DNA from: Thioalkalicoccus limnaeus
Lineage (GTDB): Bacteria > Pseudomonadota > Gammaproteobacteria > Chromatiales > Chromatiaceae
Reading direction: 5' to 3'
NCBI RefSeq assembly: GCF_041197575.1
Contig: NZ_JBDKXB010000016.1
Coordinates: 1-64,000, forward strand
Length of the DNA: 64,000 nucleotides
In this document: positions 53,304-60,778 of the stretch, piece by piece
How positions within the stretch are numbered: the stretch's first letter is position 1
How the letters are laid out: every line of letters begins with the position of its first letter
Program-made: the position numbers and the translations under genes
The notes under the pieces: model-generated
What the model was told of the DNA's origin: nothing
The model's input: only the letters and a program-made list of their open reading frames with translations
Databases searched by the model: none

Positions 53304-54074
53304 TCAGCGAACGCGGTCGCCTGTGACCGGGACAAAAAGCACCGGAAGGATACTGCGCTGAACGATCGCTCCGTCGAGGTCTTTCTCGATCACCACGAGC
53401 TGCTGAACCCGCCCCGGGTCACCGACCGGCATCACGAGCCGACCACCCGGCGCGAGCTGGTCGAGCAACGGTTGGGGGACATGGCCGGCGGCGGCCGTGA
53501 CGATGATTCCCGCGAAGGGAGCCGCTTCCGGCCAACCCAGATAACCATCGCCGGCCCGAACCCTGACGTTTTGATAGCCGAGTTCGGCCAGCGTCTTGGC
53601 AGCGCGATCGGCGAGTTCGGGTACGATCTCGACCGAGTAGACCTCGGCGCCCATCTCCGCCAGCACGGCCGCCTGATACCCGGAGCCGGTACCGAGTTCG
53701 TAGACCCGGTCGCCGGGACCCACCCCGAGCAGGTGACTCATGATGGCGACGATATAGGGTTGGGAAATGGTCTGTCCGCCGCCGATCGGCAACGGCCGAT
53801 CCTGATAAGCCTGATGCCGCAGCGAAGGCGGGACGAAGGCGTGACGCGGCACCGCGCGCAAGGCTGCGATCACGGCCGGATCCAGACGGTCCGTCCCGAG
53901 GGCGTGACGGGTCTCCTGCACCTGGAGTTCAATTGCGTGCACCAGTGCCTCGCGTTCGCCTCGGTCGCTCGGCATGCCGCCCCCGGGGCTCCCACCAGCC
54001 GGCGCGGCACACATCAACAGAGGTCCGAGTACAGCCGTCGCCAGCGCTCTGAAACCGTCTCGTGTCGATGCCAT
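53304..54074 (-). CDS. pcm: Protein-L-isoaspartate O-methyltransferase, probably exported
   Basis: A 256-residue PCMT that starts repair of isoaspartyl damage by SAM-dependent methylation. Motifs visible: TISQPYIVAIM, the SAM loop VYELGTGSGYQAAVLAEMG near residue 125, and VTAAAGHVPQPLLDQLAPGG. Unlike cytoplasmic Pcm it begins with a hydrophobic signal-like segment (ALATAVLGPLLMCAAPAGG), suggesting export to the periplasm. The segment has a Cys but no proper lipobox. Start ATG 54074. Confidence 0.88.
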   Translation of the reverse strand: MASTRDGFRALATAVLGPLLMCAAPAGGSPGGGMPSDRGEREALVHAIELQVQETRHALGTDRLDPAVIAALRAVPRHAFVPPSLRHQAYQDRPLPIGGGQTISQPYIVAIMSHLLGVGPGDRVYELGTGSGYQAAVLAEMGAEVYSVEIVPELADRAAKTLAELGYQNVRVRAGDGYLGWPEAAPFAGIIVTAAAGHVPQPLLDQLAPGGRLVMPVGDPGRVQQLVVIEKDLDGAIVQRSILPVLFVPVTGDRVR

Positions 54075-54281
54075 TGTGAACCTGATTTCTAAGACGCGAT
54101 GAGCCCGGTTAAGGCTAGCACACTCGACAAATGCCTGTCTCCATTACACAAACCGCAAAAGAGTACCAATAGGCAGCTGAATTCCGGACAATAGCCCCAT
54201 GGCATCGACATCCCACGGGCGCCGCTCATCGTCGGCGTTTCCCCGGTTTCGATGTATTCATCCAAGGCGAAGGCGCAGTAG

Positions 54282-55334
54282 ATGACAGAGGCAACATCTT
54301 CGAGATCGGCAGCCATTGTCCCGGCGACGCCACCGGCTGGCGGGCCGCAGGACGATTGCACCCCGGCGGCATGGGCCGAGATCGATGCCTTGCGTCGCGC
54401 GATGCACTCGGCCTTCGTGGGCCAACAACAGATGGTCGAGATGTTGTGGGTGGCCTTGCTGTCCGGTGGCCACCTGTTGATCGAAGGCCCGCCTGGCCTG
54501 GCGAAGTCCAGCTCGCTCGAGTTGTTGGCGGCCGGTCTCGAAGGGCCGGTGCGATGGCAGCAAGTGTCCCCTGACATGGATCCCGCGCGTCTCCTCGAGC
54601 AGGCCGACGCGACCGCAGCCGATGATCCCGATGCGGCCGGCACTGATCGGTGGCCTGCGAGCCTGCTAATCATCGAAGGGATGGAGCAGGCCACCGCGGG
54701 TGTCGACCTGGCCATCAATCGGATCTTGAAGCCGCGCCGCCCCAATACGGGGATCGGAGATCAGGTGCCCGGCACCGGCGCCATTCTGGTCATGGCCACC
54801 CGCAACCCGAGTGATGCGGCGGCGCCTTTACCGTCCTGGTTCGATTCGTTCGCCTTTTGTGTTCAACCGCGTTTTCCGGGGTACGCGGCCGAGCGCGCGA
54901 TCTTGCGCCGATCCCGTCAAGCGTTCCGAACCGGGTTGATGCCCCAGCAACCCGGCGCGCCGGTCCCACCGAGGGTCGGGCCGGCGGCGATCCGCGCGGC
55001 ACGACAGCAGATCCTGGATCTTCATTTGTCGCCGGATCTCGAGGGCTACCTGGTGCATTTGGTGATGGCCACGCGCGTGCCGGCCACCTATCACCGAGAC
55101 TTGGTCGGATGGTTAGGTGGCGGGGTCAGTCCCCGCGCGACACTGGCCCTCGAGCGCGGCGCCCGGGCCAAGGCCTGGTTGGATGGACGGGACTATGTCG
55201 CGCCCGAGGACATCCAGTGGATCGCGCCGGCGGTCCTGCGCCACCGCATCCGGTTGACCGACGCTGCCACGGCGGATGGTCGCACCCCGGACGATTACAT
55301 CGCCAACTGGCTCGCCCGTGTCCCGATTCCTTAG
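54282..55334 (+). CDS. MoxR-like AAA+ ATPase with altered Walker B
   Basis: A 350-residue protein of the MoxR/RavA AAA+ class. Walker A is GPPGLAKSS (Lys75). The Walker B position reads LLIIEGMEQA, where the family has hhhhDE, so the catalytic acidic pair is Glu132-Gly133. Sensor 1 (VMATRNPSD) and the C-terminal lid GGGVSPRATLALERGARAKA ... YVAPEDIQWIAPAVLRHRI are intact. MoxR ATPases act as chaperones with VWA and DUF58 proteins. Here the next gene is batD, but DUF58, BatA and BatB are absent. It may bind but not hydrolyse ATP. Start ATG 54282. Confidence 0.85.
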   Translation: MTEATSSRSAAIVPATPPAGGPQDDCTPAAWAEIDALRRAMHSAFVGQQQMVEMLWVALLSGGHLLIEGPPGLAKSSSLELLAAGLEGPVRWQQVSPDMDPARLLEQADATAADDPDAAGTDRWPASLLIIEGMEQATAGVDLAINRILKPRRPNTGIGDQVPGTGAILVMATRNPSDAAAPLPSWFDSFAFCVQPRFPGYAAERAILRRSRQAFRTGLMPQQPGAPVPPRVGPAAIRAARQQILDLHLSPDLEGYLVHLVMATRVPATYHRDLVGWLGGGVSPRATLALERGARAKAWLDGRDYVAPEDIQWIAPAVLRHRIRLTDAATADGRTPDDYIANWLARVPIP

Positions 55335-55528
55335 AGGCGGCGCCGAGCGAGCGGCGCTGCCGCCCACCCTCGACGAATCCGATTATCGGTTCAGCAACGA
55401 CCGGTGCATGTGTAGCCCTTGTCGGGTTCGCGCAGCGTAACCACGACATCGTGGGCCGAGTTGCACCGCTTATTTTTGAATCCTTCCCCAGCGGCGCGTC
55501 ACGCGGCCGCCTTTTTCGGAGTTGACCG

Positions 55529-57208
55529 ATGCGATCCCTGCTGCTGGCCATCTGCCTCTCCCTCGGGAGCACGAGCCTTGCCGCTGAGCTCCAGGCCTGG
55601 CTCGAACGCGACCTGATCACGGATGCCGAAACCGTGGCATTGTTCGTCACGGTCTCGGGCGAGCGTCCCGACGAGCCTGACTTGGATGCCTTGAAGGCCG
55701 ATTTCGATCTGGTCGATGTGGCGCACACGAGTCGCGCCTTCGCCGTCGACGGCGCGCCGGCCACCACACACGAATGGCGCCTGGAACTGGCGCCGCGCCG
55801 GACCGGCTGGCTGACGGTGCCAGCTTTGACGGTGGGGGAGCTGACCACCGAGCCCTTGACCCTCGAGGTGCTCGACGCCGGCCTGGCCTTGATGACCCGC
55901 GCCGATGAGCCGGTCTTCATCGACGTGATCGCCGCGCCAATGGATCCCTACGTCCAAGGTCGGGTCGACTATCAGGTGCGGCTCTTCACGAGCGTGCCCT
56001 TGCAGGAACCGCGACTGACCGACCCCCAGGGGGAGGGCATGACCATTCGGCAAATCGGCGATGATCGCCAGTCGAGCGAGCAGATCGGTGCCGATCTCTA
56101 TACGGTGACCGAACGCCGCTATGCGATCTTTCCAAAACAGGCCGGGCCGCTGGAGATCCAACCCCCACGTCTGAACGCCGCGATGCCGATCGAGCGATCG
56201 TCACCGGACTTCAACGGCCTCGGCGGAGATCCCTTCGCACCGCTGGACGAGGTCATGGATGAGGATGCCGGCCCGGATGGCCTGTTCGAGGCAACGCGCC
56301 AGGTACGGGTCAGCGGTCGCGCGATCACGCTCGGGGTGCGCCCACCGCCGGATGGCGCTGATCCACGCTGGTTGCCCGCCGAGTCCGTCGCGCTGCGCGA
56401 CGAATGGACACCGAAGATGCCGGTGATCCACATCGGGCAGACCATGACCCGGACCCTGACGATCACCGCAACCGGTGTCCTCAGCGAACAACTGCCCGAG
56501 TTGGCATTGGAAGCGCCTGATGGCGTAGCCCTGTATCCCGAAGCCATCGAGGACGAGGACCGGGTCGAGGCCGGGCTCCCGGTCGCCGAGCGTCGGATTC
56601 GGATGGCCTTGCGCGTCACCGAACCGGGGGTTCTGACCCTGCCCGAGATCCGCGTGGCCTGGTGGGATACGGTTGCCGATCGTCCGCGCGAGGCCCGACT
56701 CGAGGCCCGATCGCTCGAGGTGATCGCGGGCCCTGGTATCGGAACCGGCCTCGGCGGGCTCTCACAGTGGTTCGGAGCACAGGGTGCCTGGCTCTGGGTG
56801 GCGGCCGCGTTCGCGGTGACCTGGTTGGCGACGCTGGGTTTGTGGTGGCGCGGGCGCCGCCGCCCTGCGACCCTGAAGGCTGCGACCCTGACGGCTGCGA
56901 TCGATGACCGGCCGCCCGAGATGACTCGCGGCCAGCGCTTGGCCGAAAGCCGACGAGCGATCGAGCGGGCCTGTCGGCGCCGCGGTCCGCGCGACGCGCG
57001 CGAAGCCCTGCTCGATTGGGGCCGGGTAGCTTGGCCTGAGGATCCGCCGCACGGCCTCTTATCGCTGGCCGCGCGCCTCGAGTCCGATGAGGCCGCGGGT
57101 CTCCTGGCTGGACTCGAACGCGGTCTCTACGGTGAAGACCCCTGGGATTGGGACGGGGAGGGCGCTTGGGTCGTGCTCGCCCCGGCGCTGGAAGATCCGC
57201 GGTCGTAA
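55529..57208 (+). CDS. batD: BatD-like (oxygen tolerance) membrane protein
   Basis: A 559-residue exported protein: signal peptide MRSLLLAICLSLGSTSLA, a long extracytoplasmic beta-rich region, one membrane helix near residue 420 (WLWVAAAFAVTWLATLGLWW), and a cytoplasmic tail of about 120 residues. This matches BatD of the Bacteroides aerotolerance (Bat) cluster. BatD usually neighbours MoxR, DUF58, BatA and BatB; only MoxR is here, 194 bases upstream. A short internal duplication (ATLKAATLTAA) follows the helix. Function unproven. Confidence 0.85.
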   Translation: MRSLLLAICLSLGSTSLAAELQAWLERDLITDAETVALFVTVSGERPDEPDLDALKADFDLVDVAHTSRAFAVDGAPATTHEWRLELAPRRTGWLTVPALTVGELTTEPLTLEVLDAGLALMTRADEPVFIDVIAAPMDPYVQGRVDYQVRLFTSVPLQEPRLTDPQGEGMTIRQIGDDRQSSEQIGADLYTVTERRYAIFPKQAGPLEIQPPRLNAAMPIERSSPDFNGLGGDPFAPLDEVMDEDAGPDGLFEATRQVRVSGRAITLGVRPPPDGADPRWLPAESVALRDEWTPKMPVIHIGQTMTRTLTITATGVLSEQLPELALEAPDGVALYPEAIEDEDRVEAGLPVAERRIRMALRVTEPGVLTLPEIRVAWWDTVADRPREARLEARSLEVIAGPGIGTGLGGLSQWFGAQGAWLWVAAAFAVTWLATLGLWWRGRRRPATLKAATLTAAIDDRPPEMTRGQRLAESRRAIERACRRRGPRDAREALLDWGRVAWPEDPPHGLLSLAARLESDEAAGLLAGLERGLYGEDPWDWDGEGAWVVLAPALEDPRS

Positions 57209-57399
57209 GGGCACCTTGAAAATTCAAGGTGCCCGCGCGGGGTAACTAGGCGCGCCAACTCGGAACCTGAAGAGTCCGGTATGGCGCTCGATGCGCGCCG
57301 TAACCCGACTTCGCCCCTGTGGGGAAAGGGCCAACAGTCATGAAACTGTGGATAATCGGCTTCGTTCCCTGAACATTGAACATTTCGAGCATCGTTGGC

Positions 57400-58707
57400 A
57401 TGAGCCTTCCTTTCCGAGAACATCCGCAGCGCCATTTGGTCACCGCCGAACTGCACGCCCGTGCCTACGATCGGATGCAGGCCCCCGCCCGTGTCGCGCA
57501 TCTCGCGTCCCTGTGCGGGGAAAAGGGCACCGGGCGCAATGTCCGTCATCTGAAACGCCTGTTGCGCCACTACGACCGGCCAGTCCCGGACTTCGTCGGC
57601 CAACACCACACGGAAGAACTCGGCTCGATTCATCTGCGCTGGGAGCGCCATACCGAGTTCGTCACCTACACCTTCACCCAGCCGGGGGCCTTCACCGATC
57701 CCTTCGCCGATCCAGTGCTGAACGCGCTACCACAGGATTGGCTTTGCGATATCCCCGGCGACATCGTCACGGCGGCCTTGGTCGCGCTCGAACCGCGCGA
57801 CGCGCGCGAACGCACCGGTGAAGACCTGGCCGCGCTGTTCGAAGGGCATCCGATCATCGGTTCGGAAGTCGTCGGCGGATTGGGCCGAGCCTGGTCGGCC
57901 TTGCGCATCCATTCGGACGGCTATTCGCGGATCCTAGTGCAGGACCGGGGCCTGTCCGAGAATCAGGCCGGACGCCTGATTCGGCGGCTTCTCGAGATCA
58001 ATGCCTACCGCGCCATGGCCTTGCTCGGATTGCCGCTCGCACGCGAGGTGTCGGTCTGCCTGGGGGATGCCGACCAACGCCTGGTTGCCGTCGCGGCCCG
58101 TCTAGCGCAACAAGAGGGGGCGCAGGATCCGGTCCTCGAAGAGGAGTTGCTCGCCGAGTTGACGAGCCTGGCGGCCGAGATCGAGGCGGTCGCGGCGCGC
58201 ACCAGTTACCGCTTCGAGGCCTCGCGGGCCTATTACCGCGTCGTCCAGCAACGCCTCGACCAGCTGCGCCAAGGACGCATCGAAGGATTTCAGACCTTCA
58301 CCGAATTCCTCGACGCCCGCCTGGCCCCGGCCATCGCCACCTGCAATTCGACCAGCCACCGCCAACAGGACCTCGCCGAGCGCGCCGCGCGCCTGACCAG
58401 TCTGCTGCGCGCGCGCGTCGAGGTCAGCCTTCAGGAACAGAATCGCCGGCTCCTCGAGTCGATGGATCGTCGCGCGAAGATTCAGCTGCGCCTGCAGGAG
58501 ACGGTCGAGGGCCTGTCGGTGATCGCGATCGGCTATTACGGCGTCGGCCTCATCGGTTACGCGCTGAAGGGGCTCGAGGCCAAGGGCCTGCCGATCGACG
58601 CGGTGCTCGGCATGGGCTTGGCAATGCCACTCGTGGTCGGCATCGCCTGGTTCGCACTGAAGCGCACGAGGAAACGGCTCCACCGAGAGGGGAGCGAGGA
58701 GCACTAA
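57400..58707 (+). CDS. DUF3422 family membrane protein
   Basis: A 435-residue protein matching the DUF3422 family. The soluble N-terminal part includes MSLPFREHPQRHLVTAELHA, LRWERHTEFVTYTFTQPG, and HSDGYSRILVQDRGLSENQA. A helical region (280-370) and two membrane helices near the C-terminus (VIAIGYYGVGLIGYALKG; VLGMGLAMPLVVGIAWFALK) follow. The family is widespread in proteobacteria but uncharacterised. ATG 57400 replaces a TTG eight codons earlier. It lies 191 bases after batD. Confidence 0.9.
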   Translation: MSLPFREHPQRHLVTAELHARAYDRMQAPARVAHLASLCGEKGTGRNVRHLKRLLRHYDRPVPDFVGQHHTEELGSIHLRWERHTEFVTYTFTQPGAFTDPFADPVLNALPQDWLCDIPGDIVTAALVALEPRDARERTGEDLAALFEGHPIIGSEVVGGLGRAWSALRIHSDGYSRILVQDRGLSENQAGRLIRRLLEINAYRAMALLGLPLAREVSVCLGDADQRLVAVAARLAQQEGAQDPVLEEELLAELTSLAAEIEAVAARTSYRFEASRAYYRVVQQRLDQLRQGRIEGFQTFTEFLDARLAPAIATCNSTSHRQQDLAERAARLTSLLRARVEVSLQEQNRRLLESMDRRAKIQLRLQETVEGLSVIAIGYYGVGLIGYALKGLEAKGLPIDAVLGMGLAMPLVVGIAWFALKRTRKRLHREGSEEH

Positions 58708-58761
58708 GACGATGCTCTAAGGAGTGGCTGATAGAATTCCATCCTGGCCCCGTTGAGCGGT

Positions 58762-60264
58762 TCACCCGTCGCCAGCGAAGGGGGCCGACAAACCCGCGAC
58801 GACCTCGACTCGGATGGCTTCCTCGGCGACACCACCGGCCCGGAGCGCATCGCGCACGGCCAGCACCTCGGTTGCCGGACCGGCGATATAGTAACGCTGA
58901 CGGGTCAGGTCGGTTAGATCGGCGCGCAGCGCAACGAGCAGATCGGCCACTTTATCGGTGACTAGCGGCGTGTAATGGAACTCATCGAGCGCGTCCGTCA
59001 GCGCGCGAGCCCATTGGCCTAGATGATGCTCCTCGGGGCGAGTCACGACCCAATACAGGTGCAGGGATTCGATCAGGTCGATCGATACGACGTGCTCGAT
59101 CAGGCTTTTGATCGGTGCCATGCCATCGCCGAAGGCGATGAAGACGGCCGGGTCCGAGGTCTCCTCGTCCAGCACGAAATGCCCGATCGGGCCCTTGATC
59201 TGGACCAGTTGACCATGTCGAAGGCCGGCGAACACCGCGTCCGAGAAGGGATGGCCCGGGGCGCGCGAGACGAAAAAATGCAGATTCCTCCCGTTGCACG
59301 GACAGCTTGCGATCGGCAGCCGGGCCTCCGCTCCATCCTCGAGCGTCAATCTGACCCCTTGACCGGCCATGAATCGCAGCGTCTGGGTCCTAGGCGTCTG
59401 GATCTGCAACAGGATCAGATCCGCAGTCAGGTGCTCGGTCTTGCGTACGCTGGCACGAATCTCCTGCTCGGGCAGATCGGCGACCGACAAGGCTTCGATA
59501 GCCTCGAGGACGAGATCCGTGACCGGCGTATTCGAACAGGTGAGACAGTAGCCGAGCTGTTTCTCGCGCTCGCTGAGCACATAATCGTGCTCACGAACCT
59601 TGAACACCTCGCCGCTGACGACGCGCGCCTTGCAGGCACCGCAGTTGCCGCTCGAGCAACCATAGGCGATGTGCAACCCGGCGCGGACGGCGGCATCCAG
59701 GATGGTTTCCTGACCCTCGACGAAGAACTCGTGTCCGCTGGGCTCGATCTTGACGGTGGCGGCCATGATGCGCAGGAAGGTGTCGTTGGCGAACAAGCGT
59801 GATGGGGTCGCGGGATTGGCCTGGCCCGCCGTGCCAGCGCGCGACGCGCTCAACCAGGCGCGGACCGCGCGCACCCCCTCAGCGGTGGGCTCCGGTGCGT
59901 TCTGAATGATTCTATCAAGTCGATCGGCGACCTGATCAAGAAGGGTCTCGCGCGCCTCGAGCGCGGCCAACTTCTCGGTCAACAGATCGCTGATTCCGCG
60001 GAGCCGAGCCATCAGGACCTCGGGCGCCGGCCAGGCCACCTCCGGCGGCTGACGGCTCGGTGCGGCGGTGGCCTTGATCCGCGTGACGCGGTCGAGTTCC
60101 TTGTCGTCGCTCAGCGTCGCCTGTGGGTACAGACGCAGCAACTCGCTGACGGACACCTTGCCTTCGAAGGTCGCGATCTCGCCGCGGCGGATCTGCTGTT
60201 GCAGCTTGGCCCGGTTGACGCCGACCAACCGGGCCGCGCGGGTCAGGGTCAGATAGTCGGACAT
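58762..60264 (-). CDS. HTH-ferredoxin-FAD/NAD(P) reductase fusion protein
   Basis: A 500-residue protein from ATG 60264. Residues 1-48 read as a MerR/excisionase-like helix-turn-helix (LTLTRAARLVGVNRAKLQQQ, GEIATFEGKVSVSELLRLYP). A helical, likely coiled-coil segment (80-125) follows. Residues 170-260 are a plant-type 2Fe-2S ferredoxin with Cys203, Cys208, Cys211 and Cys243. Residues 265-500 are an FAD/NAD(P) reductase (RLPIASCP, IKGPIGHFVL, FIAFGDGMAPIKSLIEHV), like CDP-6-deoxyglucoseen reductase or phenol hydroxylase reductase. The DNA-binding-like head is unusual. It may sense redox state, or the head may contact a protein. It faces a decayed cytochrome c gene. Confidence 0.8.
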   Translation of the reverse strand: MSDYLTLTRAARLVGVNRAKLQQQIRRGEIATFEGKVSVSELLRLYPQATLSDDKELDRVTRIKATAAPSRQPPEVAWPAPEVLMARLRGISDLLTEKLAALEARETLLDQVADRLDRIIQNAPEPTAEGVRAVRAWLSASRAGTAGQANPATPSRLFANDTFLRIMAATVKIEPSGHEFFVEGQETILDAAVRAGLHIAYGCSSGNCGACKARVVSGEVFKVREHDYVLSEREKQLGYCLTCSNTPVTDLVLEAIEALSVADLPEQEIRASVRKTEHLTADLILLQIQTPRTQTLRFMAGQGVRLTLEDGAEARLPIASCPCNGRNLHFFVSRAPGHPFSDAVFAGLRHGQLVQIKGPIGHFVLDEETSDPAVFIAFGDGMAPIKSLIEHVVSIDLIESLHLYWVVTRPEEHHLGQWARALTDALDEFHYTPLVTDKVADLLVALRADLTDLTRQRYYIAGPATEVLAVRDALRAGGVAEEAIRVEVVAGLSAPFAGDG

Positions 60265-60387
60265 GATCGGGACCGAGCCTCTTTGTTGTTGAGAATCTTT
60301 TGCACTAACATCCGGCGCACGAGCAAGCCGGCTGCTTCGAGCCGTGACCAGCCAGCGGTGGCATCCTATCGCGAAAGGGGGTATCCG

Positions 60388-60580
60388 ATGCGAGTAGCGC
60401 GACCTTGGTTTGGGGTAGGCTTGGCACTGGGTCTGATGGCCGGCCAGGCGCAAGCGGAGGAGGGCGCCCGCGCCTGGGCCAACACCGTCCATGGCCAGCG
60501 TGAACCGGTTGGATGATCGCTGCGACTATGCGATCGTCAACCACTACTGTGTGGCGCGCCTGCCCCATCAGTCGGGCGAC
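60388..60580 (+). pseudogene. Decayed mono-heme cytochrome c
   Basis: ATG 60388 opens a signal peptide (MRVARPWFGVGLALGLMAGQ AQA) followed by EEGARAWANTVHGQREPVG and a stop at 60514-60516. The next frame continues RLDDRCDYAIVNHYCVARLP. The order resembles small c-type cytochromes ('ARAWANTCARCH--REP---DDQWR-IVNHM-VRA-L'), but the heme CxxCH is reduced to VH and a frameshift interrupts the rest. The end overlaps the opposite-strand antitoxin fragment. The match is from memory of the family, so certainty is moderate. Confidence 0.45.
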
Positions 60581-60744
60581 GAATCCTGGGTTTCCTCGAA
60601 GAAAGCCAGGCCTTGCAGCACGGCCTTGCCTTGACCGTTTCGCGTGGTGATCAAGAGCTCGCGCTGCGGAGCCAGCTGCGCCAGCACCTCGGCGGCGTTG
60701 GCCTCGAGGTAGCTGATCGGCGTGACTCGGGATGGGTAGCGCAT
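60568..60744 (-). CDS. Truncated Phd/YefM-family antitoxin
   Basis: A 58-residue frame from ATG 60744 with GAGAGG upstream. It reads MRYPSRVTPISYLEANAAEV and later LLITTRNGQGKAVLQGLAFF EETQDS, matching the N-terminal DNA-binding fold of Phd/YefM antitoxins (ISYxEAxxxxxxxL...VITRNGxxxAV). The C-terminal toxin-binding tail is missing: the frame ends nine residues after the family's FEETQ-like block. No toxin gene follows; the downstream sequence is the cytochrome remnant. It may still be made as an orphan repressor. Confidence 0.55.
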   Translation of the reverse strand: MRYPSRVTPISYLEANAAEVLAQLAPQRELLITTRNGQGKAVLQGLAFFEETQDSSPD

Positions 60745-60778
60745 GGTCTTGCCCTCTCGGCCTCTTTCGGACCGAACG

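Noticed and set aside
55335..55528. Missing DUF58 or VWA gene between the MoxR-like gene and batD
   Set aside because: Only 194 bases separate the genes, with an imperfect hairpin and no coding frame of the expected type.
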